Positions 11,210 to 21,380 of a stretch of 64,000 nt of DNA are shown here, in pieces. This stretch comes from Opisthorchis felineus. Its lineage: Eukaryota; Platyhelminthes; Trematoda; Opisthorchiida; Opisthorchiidae. The first letter of the stretch is position 1. Each line of letters begins with the position of its first letter. Made by a program: the position numbers and the translations under genes. Location: the NCBI GenBank assembly GCA_004794785.1, contig SJOL01005699.1:1-64000 (forward strand). The letters are read 5' to 3'. The notes beneath the pieces were generated by a model. That model did no database searches, had not been told where the DNA came from, and worked only from the letters and a program-made list of their open reading frames with translations.

Positions 11210-11530
11210 CAAACAAGCAAATTCAGGGAATGCACTAATTTGCGTACCAATTTGGTCTTAGAGCAAACTCAAATGAATTCCAGCAGAATCTGACGTCTCT
11301 GGTATTCTTCAACCAAATGTGCTGCACAAAGGCTGCCTCATGTTTCAGTTGGGACAATATTCGTAAGATTGCGGTCGATTTTCTATAAGAGCACCTATTA
11401 TAAGCTTGCTGAAAACTCTTGGACAGCCCACGACTAGTTTTCCGCTACTTTTGGTTCGTCAAGTAGACCCAGTTCCTTATGTTTCTTCAAATGTATGCTC
11501 TACTTGGGCCAGACTTGTAGGAAATCAGCG
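11210..11530 (-). repeat. Family A repeat with ribozyme region (right arm)
   Basis: Mirror of 4080-4400. It carries the same degenerate core (minus strand, about 11430-11464) with the palindromic ACUAGU stem III and UUGACGA box, and the neighbouring unit start with GAAACATGAGGCAGCC. The shared mutations show that the repeat was in place before the arms separated. Confidence 0.6.
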
Positions 11531-12914
11531 GTCAATAGTTTTAAATATAACTCTGAAACCCGCAGAGCCAAAAATAAAAGCAAACCGATAATAGCTTACG
11601 AAGTTAGCAAGCCTGTGATTAGCGGAAGCAGCTCGGAGTCCATCAGTCGTTGCTACCTTTATACCCAGTGTTTTTGATGTTTCAGCTGGCCATCAAAGCA
11701 ACAGATTTTTGGTGCAAATTCCAAGGATTAGTAGGGCGATCTGCCTAGTGCGCGGCTTTTCTACAGATTGGAATGCTTTGCCTGATTGCGCACAGTCCAC
11801 ACGACCCCGCACTGAGGTTTGATGCGCAGGACGATAAGCAGTCCATCACACGATAGCCAGTCAACTGGTTGTGTGCCCTAGCACTAGTTTCTAAGATATT
11901 TTTGACAAAGATTTTTTTTCGCAACAATGAAAACACAAGTTACACGCACACTCATAAATGGTGTGATGGAAAGTCACACCATCTAATGAAGTTTAATCTG
12001 GGTCATACGTTCACAGTCTTGTGCTAGAGTGAACTGAGTCTTCTAAAGTCAGTAAACAGAAAACTAAGGTATGCGCCTAGTTTTCTAAAAAGTACATTTT
12101 TGGTTTTCGCCTTTAACTTAAATAGAAATCTGGGAGACGATATGTCCAGCAGGATAGGTCTTGTCTCATTCAATATTTGAGCTGACTTCATACGTCCGAA
12201 TTGAAGTGGACCGGTTTGATAAATTTTTTGGGCATCTCATGAGAGAAAACGTGTAGACACACGCTTTCGAAACTGACACATGATGCAGAAATCAGCATCG
12301 TGTTCTACCCTACTTAATTCTGGCGCGAAACCTAGGAAAATAATACAAGAATTGGATGAGTGCGTCAGTTCAATTATTTGAAGTCTGATTCATCAACAAG
12401 GCACGACTGGAGACGATGTTAATGAGAACGCTGGCTAGGTATCAGACATTTCTTTCTGCACATTGAGTGTTTTATACCTCAGTCACGCTTTTCAATGGAA
12501 TTAGTTGTTTACGTAGTATACTCCCTTGCACATCACTTTGGTTTTCACGACAGATTCTTCTGAATCCCTGCCGAGTCTCTTGTTAATTGATTTCTTCAAC
12601 TGGGCCAGGGGAAGTGCACTGATTTTGGAAATGCGTGGTTGTTGCAGTTGCTTGGGTTGTTGTGGGGTCAATTCAACCGGATCTACCTTGACCCATCATC
12701 GATCGTATAGGTGAGCATTCCGATTAGCTTGTTGCTTGATCTGTCTTCTGATGGGTTTAGTTTTATTTAGCTTTGAGACGTGACATCTCTGGTACTCCGG
12801 AAGCGGCCTCTGTTTTTTGTTTGCTTACACATTAAGTGGCGTTTCTTGATCTGTTAATCTGACTTTTGAGGCTGTCACAGTGTCATCAACGAGTGGTAGG
12901 TCTCTTGCTCGTAG

Positions 12915-13165
12915 CCACTGAACCGTGTACCATTCATTCAACACCATTCCCTTTTTTCTTTCATTTGCATATGAATTTGATTTTACCGGGGAAACAGCAG
13001 AATCTCTCGCTTACGATGGTCTTTTTTCAAATAAGAGTAGTTGGCGAATTCTGTCCAGTATGGCTTCAATTAGAAACTCGGGGACTGTGATAAGCCACAA
13101 CAAGACGGACGAGACCGGTTCAGGGCTGTCGAAAAGTTTTCACTTACCTCATGAGTAACTTGTTA
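12915..13165 (+). repeat. Family A hammerhead-type repeat, decayed (right arm)
   Basis: Mirror image of 2450-2700. It contains body sequence shared with the copy at 62940-63100 (the segment reading GAATCTCTCGCTTA), then the degraded core and the terminal ACCTCATGAGTAACTTGTTAC. Core residues needed for cleavage are missing. Confidence 0.6.
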
Positions 13166-14545
13166 CGTCCAGTGATTAGCCGTATTGCTTGTCATCGATG
13201 AATTTCCGGCCAAAGCCTCCAGTCTCCCGGCGATAAGTTGCCCGTAAGTGTCCACGATTCTCCTGGTGACAGGTGAATGAACACTTACTTTTTGCCTTAA
13301 ACTTTCTGCATAACTAAATGCAATGCTTTGCCAAAGGCTTCGTTGTCTCCGAAGGCCGTCAGTGGTGTTATTCTCCCATATCCCTTAGAGTACTACCTAC
13401 ACTTTACAATAACAGCTCCAATCTATTCTTTAGGTAGGCTGCTTTCACGTGAGTCTTCATATTTGGAAACTGATGGGATCCAACCCAGCATTCAAGTACC
13501 ACTCCCGTTCGTCTCCATGGCGGCTGAACAACAAAACGAAGTAACCTGGGAGAATATCATTTTGGTGTTTTCCTAAAATGCATGCAATCAGTTTATTACA
13601 GTAGCCCCGACCAAATACCACTCGCGGTGTCTAGGTCAATTGACCTCAGGCTTGGAGGCGACCTTGCTCCTGTGAATGAGCGGGGCTAAAGCCATTCGTG
13701 TGGAAGATAAGATTCAGTACACATGCAGTGTATGTACAATAAAACATATACAATAGATTAGGATCAATGGCAAACATTCCTACCCCAAGTGGTATTCTTG
13801 CTCCGACATACCTATCTTGGGATCATATCAAACAAAAACTGCACCTAATGCCAAAAATATTACAATTCGAAGAAAAACACTTTCTTCCGTCCAACACAGT
13901 TCCATCGCGTGTTTTCTACCAAATATTATTTGAAATATATTAAATTTGGAATCGACTTTGGGGATCATTGAAAGTCATTCATGCTGAACATTTCACATAG
14001 TCCCATGGACGGGTTATTTTGCAGTAGTTGCGCGCTTATCGCCACAGTCAGGATCTGTTTCTTGACCCTCTGGTGATTCTTCACCAAAAAAGCAGCATTG
14101 TCTTTGGAATAAGTGGATTAGTAGGTTGAAACAAGTCACCAAATTTGTAAATTTGTTTCATAGGGTTAATCTTTGGTGAAACTGAAAGCCGGTTTCCAGA
14201 TATGTTAGCCCCTCTTACGGCATCCAAAATATGTATCTAGTGAGTTTATTGATATGTTCAAATATATTACCTGTCCTGAAACTGAGGATACTAGAGTAAT
14301 GGCCTATATTACTGTTAAAACCTGTGAGTAATATCTATTTGTACCTCACAGTGTCACCTAAGCAGCCAATCGATAGTGGATTTGCGGATTATTGGACTGT
14401 TCAAATGTCTTGGTCGGTTGATGATATTCGAACGAATATACAGAAGAACTCAGGCCTAGGAACATTAAGTTTATCAAACTCTCTGCAAATGGGGATTTCG
14501 CTTTCGTGCCCGATTGCTTCCAGCCATTCTGTTTTTGTTCCGCAG

Positions 14546-14730
14546 GCGATGTCGTCTTAACATTCACCGGCGTGGAGCAATGTAAAGTGGAAGAAAAGTT
14601 GCTAAAGTCGAGCCATAATTCTATTCAGTTTATCAGCTATGAACCATGCACCACTCATATATTGATTCCAGCTGCTACAGCTTCAATCAACGGAAAGTTG
14701 GAAAGCGTGGAACATGCAGCCAAGCATTAG
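14546..14730 (+). CDS. Candidate terminal exon, unknown protein (right-arm copy)
   Basis: This is the mirror of 868-1052. The open frame starts after TTTTTGTTCCGCAG, a plausible 3' splice site, and runs to a TAG at 14728-14730. The encoded segment begins Gly-Asp-Val-Val-Leu and ends Glu-His-Ala-Ala-Lys-His. No domain or membrane segment is recognised. A second open frame lies upstream at 14324-14560 in another phase, so a spliced two-exon model is possible but unproven. Confidence 0.22.
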
Positions 14731-15594
14731 AGGCGATAACAAGTTCAGTTGCTTCGGGAACCCGATATCTACGCATTGAGGGCGATAGCTTTGACTTAAG
14801 AGCACTACTGACTACGCTATTGAACCTTTTCTGTCGGTCACTAACCTGATGAGTTGGGTCCTGGTATCTCCATCTAGGGAGGCGGCAGTTGTCAACCCGA
14901 CTAAGTTCACCGTTTACTGTTTTCATACTTCGTTACTAGGTTATAAACTCTCCACCTCTCAGTAGATTCCACCCAGAATAGGGCTTGGCGAACGCAGCTC
15001 CACGAGGCAGACGTCCTCTGGCATGTGGGTAACCCATCCTAATCAGCGTAACCTACGAAGCGTGACTAATTCATCTATTGCGGGAGAGTTCCTTTATCCT
15101 AAAACCATCTAGCGTACTTCAGCATTGCAAATCCGATTTTCGCACCAGACACGACCAATGGTTCGGAAACAAGCGTTGAAAGTTTTCGTATTTCTCTGCG
15201 AGTAGAAGCTGGGCTATGTTAACCGATGGCTGACAGCCGGTGTCCAGGTGGTGAAGGAGTCACGTGCCTTGTGGGAGGAGATTCCGCTACACTTTCTTCT
15301 ACCGCTGTTTACATGTGGTTTATTTATAACCCAGGATCAAATGTGCCTTTGATTCCCTAGAAGTATCCGTTTTAAAAACCATTTCCCCAAAATAATACTT
15401 GGCTTCGAAACCTATTATAAATTTATACCACTAGTGTGCGTTTTACGCATCCACAAAATACCTGGGCTGTTGGACACTACAGTGGGCCACAGGTATATAT
15501 TTTCTACCCAGTACACTGTAACGCAGTATTGTCTTCCTGCATTCTGAGTCTACGTCTTCCAGTCTCACACCGTGGACACCACAAGGCCCACCCT

Positions 15595-16500
15595 CAAAAT
15601 CATCGGATACTCCAAGAGTAGATCTGGTAGGACAGAATCGGTATATACTTTATGGACACTTACCATAACAGTTCAACAGATTAAAAACACGCAGAAGCCA
15701 TAGCATCGTGATAAGTTCCAAATGAATGGTAGCAGAACACGCATGACGTTGGCAGTTCATCCGTGGCAGGTGAACTCCAAAGTCCACCCAAATAATGGCT
15801 TAATTTCTTCAGCAAGTGTTCATCCACAGTGACTTTTTCAAAGAGTAATCCCCAATGCTAGATTTTGCTTCCCTCATCCAAAAAAGCTTAAAACAGCGGT
15901 TTGCGTTATTTGTTTATCCTTAAACACCTTTACAGAAAAGAGTAAAATTATTTTCAATCGCTTTTAAAGATCTCCCTCCCATACAAATGAAACTCTCATT
16001 TTAAGGTGTCAATCAATCACAAACTTTTGAACAATTCCAAATTGACAGATAGTTACTCCGTTTAAAACCCGGTATGTAGGAAACTGGTTGTTATGGTGTC
16101 TATTGCCCTTGTGTGTATCAGCAGATTTCTGCTAAAACAGCCACCAAAATTGGGGAGGAAAATAGAAACACGCGAGTGTGGGAGGTCACCACGGTTCTGA
16201 ATGGTAATGAACATTCATGAACAAACAGTTTTGTTACAACACGAACTATAAGTATACTGCGCAACAGTGTTGCGTCAAACACCCTCGAATAAAAATTGTT
16301 ACTCGCAGTCTCCAAAAGATCATTTTCCGACCTCTCTCCATTAGATTAGGTAAGATTTTTGTTATACGATCCCGTTTTTTGTGTTTTGTGGCGATGTAGT
16401 TTCTAGCGGTTTAGATATGGTTCGACGTGTAAGGGCCCGCCAAGCTGAGTAGTACATCAAGCTTGTGTTGTCCGCCATTGTATGATCGGTAAAACTCATT
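15595..16500. other. Unassigned sequence right of the palindrome
   Basis: About 900 bases, AT-rich, with short ORFs on both strands and no motif I recognise. It may still belong to the inverted repeat, since its would-be partner lies outside the window to the left of base 1. Confidence 0.5.
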
Positions 16501-17180
16501 TTACTTATTTCTGGCTTGTATATCTTGAGGCAGAATGAGCGGAGTAAATGAACATTACCGGTCTCAAAGGGCGCGTGCATCAGACTACAGTACGGGCTGT
16601 ATTGTTGTACAGCTGTGAGACTTGGCCGATTCCGGTGGAGGACCTGAAACATCTTCAAGTCTTTAGCCATTGCTGGAACCAGTGAGCTTGGAGTGAGGTG
16701 ATCAGAAGAAGGGAGATACTTCACTCAGTGATTGTATTCAACACCGCAAGCCAAGTAAGCCGGGCCATGTGTTACGCGTGCCAAGTTACCGTCTTCCGAG
16801 ACAGGAGCTAATTCGGAGTGGCTGAAGCCTAGTGGCTAGTGTTTTACATGAAGAAAGGGAATAAAGGATCCTAAGAAAAATTCGGGTGCTGTTGGTGCTG
16901 TTCGCTTTCGGGGCGGGGGTTACGTGACCCTCCCTGTGCTTGGCTTGAACGAAATGGTGGCTAACCGATGCCAGCGGCGTCCGTGCTGCCAGTTTCTATT
17001 CGGATTGTCTGACTGAGTGTTGATGGTTCGGCACCTCGTTTGTAGTAGTGTAGCCCTAGGTCCCTCTCCCCGTCCCATTTTCTCCTTTCTTCTAGGTCTT
17101 ATTCAAACAAAGCGACATGGTTGTATGTCAGTAAGGCACTAGTGTTCTCATCTGGTGTTGCCGTCAATGAAGATAATGAT
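16500..17180 (+). mobile_element. LINE 3' end (RTE-like RT C-terminus), degenerate
   Basis: The translation at about 16552-16670 reads GRVHQTTVRAVLLYSCETWP followed by EDLKHLQVFSHCW, the C-terminal signature of a flatworm RTE-like LINE reverse transcriptase. Stops and frameshifts follow, then recognisable pieces (NTASQVSRAMCYACQVTVF at about 16738; EMVANRCQRRPCCQFLFGLS at about 16951 before a stop). The 3' UTR (TCTTATTCAAACAAAGCGACATGGTTGT) and a decayed GAT-type tail (to about 17180) match other copies here. It is non-functional. Confidence 0.75.
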
Positions 17181-20100
17181 TATGTACGTTGCGAATTATG
17201 GCTCACCGTGTACTGCGACTATGAGTGATCAGGTTGATAGCAAACACCACGAGCCACCTGAAGATTTAAAGGACTTATTTTTGGTTTGGTTGCTGCGAGT
17301 CTATTTTTACGGGTCTCCAAGTAGACAGTATCGGCCTGTTTAAGGGACAGGTAGGAAGGTCTTTTTCACTAGTTCATTTTCCCGTTTGTCAAGAATACGA
17401 CGGAAATATTGTGTTTTGCGCTGTCATGAGTAAATGGACCATGTTTTGACAGTCGCCTGCTCCAAAATGTGTTGAATATAACTCTTTAACAAGTCTTATT
17501 AGGTCTTTCGGCTCGTCGAATATCTTCCATGAAGGACAGTGGGCAACTGGCCGCATTTCTGTGAGGTTCCGAATTATTAACACCTGCTCTGACTAAGGCT
17601 TTGCTTGAGAAATGGCACGACCTCAGCAGGAGTTTGGTTTTCCTCCCAGCACTTCACATGCTGCTTAGTAAAGACTGTACGAAATTTGACGAGGCATTTT
17701 TATGCTGGTTGTCGTTGTTGCTTACAGAAATTCTCAAATATTCCTTTCAGCATGAGTATGTGCTCAAATAGCGCCTGCCACGTAGAAATTGTTTTTGTTA
17801 TAGACGGCTACGTGCTACGTGCTACGGATGGCTTAGTAGGTATGATATGATTTTGTATGATAGATAACCTATTCTGCTCTCTTTCAAGGCAACTTAGCTG
17901 GTTGGAAATATTTCTAGCAACATACTACTAGTAAGTAGTACAATATTATCATCGAATTGGGCTTAGTTGCACTGTGATGCATGCCCTGTATAGCTCAGCA
18001 GAGATGCCACGCTTTCCAGAGGTTTCTCCTAGCAACCGAAGGTCAAATTAAGCTCTTCTGTAGAAAACGAGGAGCGAGATATTTCATATAGAGAGAATTT
18101 CTCAAAAACATGAAGTTGGCGGACTTGGTCCCTGGGCCGTTTAGAATTCCGCTGAGCCGCTCGACAAATACGCACATTTTTCGCCAGGGTTCGGTATATG
18201 TCGACAGTAAAACAGAGCTAACCATTGACACCATCGATAATTTGGACGCAATGGTCCCTCCCTAATACAACTTTTAAAACACACGATGAAATTCGGTATT
18301 ACTAACGCATGAAACTGTGTTTTAGAATAACGATGACCCTCCCCAGCTCGCGTTATGTGGCCTTACAGAAAGTAGCCTATACGAAGGGTAACTTTAAAGC
18401 AGGACTCTGAAAGTGGAGTCACTGATGGGAGTAAACTGTTGTGAATCTGTACGAAAACTAAGGTAGCGATATGACTAGCGATCTTATTAGCGAACATACA
18501 CGAAACATCTTACACAAATTTCTCGTTTCCCTCTTCCCTTTCAAGCGGAGAAAGCCAATTTCCTTGAGAAGGATTCCTCCAGTTTCAAACGGAAGTACAA
18601 GACTAGGAAAGGATGAACTTACAGCGTCTGCTTAAAGTATTACCTGTGACGTGCCTTGATGCTACTCAGAGGTAGGGGTTGAATTCAAGAAATCACAAAC
18701 TTCATCGAGCAGTTCGTCGCTGTAATGGTCTAACTGATTATAAATGTCACCTGTGAAAAGAGATGTGCAATGACTTCCGTAAGAGTTATTCGTCATTTAA
18801 CCGAGCCAAGCGCTGAAGCTCGCGAGAGAACTTATCCCATGGGAGGTCAAAGCCTGCTTCACATGAACAGAAACTCTGAAATAACGAAGGTGTATCTAGA
18901 GGTAACTTTGAACTTTCTGTCTGACTGCAGCATCATTTTTAATGTTGTTAATCTCACTGTCATTAGCTTCGTTGTTTTGTCGACGGAGACGAGCCAGTTA
19001 TAATGCCCATAATTAGAAGTATCCCCAGTAAATGTGGAAACTGAAAGCACACTAATATAACTCCAATTTTAACGGAAATAATAGCCGTACTGCTCCTTTC
19101 TCATTTTGCTGCTGTACCTGTTATCAGCAGGCGAGATTTTGACCGAAAGTAGACCGGATATACAACATGAGAATGCTCCTTGGAATAGTGGGCTACCTCT
19201 GTGTGTGCACACGACTCACCATCCCAGTGGTAATTTACTCCAGCGCCCAGTTGGACTCTCCGGATATTCTTAACCCGATTTACCTGACGGGTGATGTCCC
19301 ACACACTTGTGAACCTAAACGATCTTCTGCAAAAGGATACATCGGGGTGTTTGAGGGGAGAAATAATGCCCTCTAAGGGCTTTCCAGAAAGCAGAAGCAT
19401 TCCACACTAACGTCCACTCTATTACGTGCCTTTCAACTGCACTAATAATGTGAATTCTGAGCTGGACACTGAAACTTCACTGCCCGTATCGTTTCAGCAG
19501 TTTTACAGATGCATGCAGTACTAGATAAATTTAAAAAATCTTGTCATCTTTCGGCAGTGCCAAGTTCTGCTTATTAGGGCATAATTTCTGAATTTGGAAA
19601 CCGCAATTAAAGGAAAAGTATTGAATCTTTCGACTACTTGTCAGTTTCAGTGGTCCCGATAGAATTATGTCTGATGAAATCATTATAAAATCTCCAAGTT
19701 GTAGCAGGTTTTGGGGGTTGTGGAATTTGTATTTACGGATTCCACGTTTGAGCAGCCCTCCCCCTTTCATAGGCTGTCCGTTTCACACCGAACAGACGGA
19801 TCATCGGGCTTGCACCTCACCTGTTTTGAAGCTCCAAAGACAGTGATGTGCTCATCAGCCGCAAAGTTTCAAAATATCGAATGATAATCATAATTCAGTC
19901 GATGAAAATATCCACCGTCAAACACTGGTGATTCTGAAGTTTCAAATCGTTTTCTATTGAAATGACGGCTTCATCTTCAGAACTGCAGGATCCACCCCGT
20001 GGACGGGAGTGACAGCTACCCACTTTGTCAGTTTGTCCGGTGTTGGCTGACCCCTTGAGTAGTGAGTCTTCAGATAAAATACCCGCTGGACTTGTGTGTT

Positions 20101-20515
20101 TCTGTCTTTTCTGGAGGTTTACTCTCCAACTACACTTAGGTCTACCCATAAATTTAGGGTTTAATTTGTGCACACTAGAGCCTGCATGGTGCTGCTGGAG
20201 TTTTATGGACCTACAAATTGCACAGCAATTCTTACTTGGCCGCGTCAGTGTGTTGGAGGGAAATTTAGAAAATATGAACGAATTTGTTGGACCCAAGTGT
20301 GACGATTCGTTCAGTGGAGTCAATGAATCATTCAGACGACAGTTGTAGCATAAAAAATGATGGAAAGACAAGACGGCCGTTTTAAAGGAAGCCACTTGAT
20401 AGCCGTAATTGTGACACTGCATGTTACTAGGAATGGATGTTGAAGGGTTCTTGGGACTTTTATTGCCAGATAATTTGCATATATACGACTGTGTGACTCT
20501 TGTTTGAAATGACCG
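17181..20515. other. Unassigned sequence
   Basis: Over 3 kb with only chance-length ORFs on both strands. I found no domain, RNA gene or repeat that I can support. Host introns or very old transposon remains would look like this. Confidence 0.4.
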
Positions 20516-20529
20516 GCAGTTCACATCTC

Positions 20530-20615
20530 ACGAAACTTCAGGGAGTCTCCAACCCGGGATCTCCCGGCTAGTGAGTTGCTTTACCGCCCGCTCACGAGCG
20601 GCGGATCAGTAGTGC
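20530..20615 (-). repeat. tRNA-derived SINE-like fragment
   Basis: On the minus strand a segment reads GCGGGCGGTAAAGC, then CCGGGAGATCCCGGGTT and GGAGACTCCC. These resemble a tRNA A-box/D-arm, anticodon-side stem and T-arm/B-box (GGTTCGAGACTCC with changes). No full cloverleaf closes, so it is more likely a SINE head than a working tRNA gene. Confidence 0.4.
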
Positions 20616-21179
20616 GCTTAGCTCGCACTTAGGCAGGATATAGCCACACTCATTCTTCAGTTACGGAATCTAAATTAAGTGGTCATACGTGTTGAGGTTC
20701 CCGATACGGAACTTTCAGTGATGCGTAGGTTATATAATCCCGAATATCAAAAGGAAGAATTGGGTTCGAAATTCTACGGTACTATTTGCACAAGGGTAAG
20801 CAAATTTATACAGCAAACCTCAATTGTCCACGATCGTAGCGTCAACAAGTACACAACTGTGTAGCTGACTGGCACAGTGCAGTGTCAGTGTCCGCACACC
20901 AAACGACGGCGAGTGGTAGTAGTGTGGGTTGCAGTCGTCCCTTCCAACGACAGTCTCGTGATTCTGATTGGCGTCTCGATCACGCGGAACAAGTCGGCAG
21001 GCTCGGCATACGGGACACGAGCACGCATGGGTAAGTCGGTCAGCTGCATACATTCACACACAGACACACACGCTGATACTCAAGTGTCGGACAGGACAGC
21101 AAGGTGAGTCGCGGGTACAATGGGAGATTAAAAGTACATAGGCTGAGTAAGTAAATGAATCTGGGTATTATCACGAGGT
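20616..21179. other. Unassigned sequence
   Basis: No gene recognised. A GC-richer patch with overlapping ORFs on both strands (about 20820-21110) includes a short ACAC-rich stretch near 21055. Nothing supports coding. Confidence 0.4.
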
Positions 21180-21380
21180 CGAATTAGATTCAACACTGCT
21201 TATAAGTTTCAGTGACTTTGGGAGGTCACGAGTTTGAGACCTGAATATCCTCAAGACGCTCGCTGTTGATGAATCTCTATGAAGATGAAACAGCTGTACA
21301 GTGCTTCTCAGCTCTTCAGCATAGATTGGCTTCAGTGACAGGACGAAATCTCTATTGAAAATTACTGAATCACCACAAAC
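21180..21380 (+). repeat. Family C hammerhead-type repeat
   Basis: This is the best preserved of four related plus-strand copies (others at 36740-36985, 49185-49500 and 60650-60905). They share GAAACAG.TGTACAGTGCTTCTC, then CAGCATAGATTGGCTTCA, then GACGAAATCTC.ATTGAAAA. The shared block contains a hammerhead-like core at 21261-21304. There is no coding potential. Confidence 0.65.
21261..21304 (+). ncRNA. Hammerhead ribozyme-like core, family C
   Basis: Stem I is CGCUG/CAGUG (21261-21265 with 21299-21303). The conserved box is UUGAUGA (21266-21272, C3 to U). Stem II is AUCU/AGAU with loop CUAUGA, followed by GAAA (21287-21290). Stem III is a loopless palindrome ACAGCUGU, and the cleavage triplet would be GUA with the cut after 21298. 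All parts except C3 fit. As a monomer stem III cannot close; a dimer would be needed. Confidence 0.6.

Larger units (their letters stand above)
9320..15594 (-). repeat. Right arm of the large inverted repeat
   Basis: This is the reverse complement of 1-6292. The inner junction is at about 9320, where the sequence complementary to the end of the left arm begins. The outer visible end is 15594, set only by the window start. The divergence between arms (single-base changes and small indels) argues against simple read-through duplication of one molecule, but two haplotypes joined head to head cannot be excluded. Inverted segmental duplication is the plain reading. Confidence 0.95.

Noticed and set aside
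1..15594. The inverted repeat as terminal repeats of one giant DNA transposon
   Set aside because: The arms contain a gene-like ORF and unrelated old repeats, no transposase lies in the loop, and the outer ends cannot be seen because the left arm is cut by the window.
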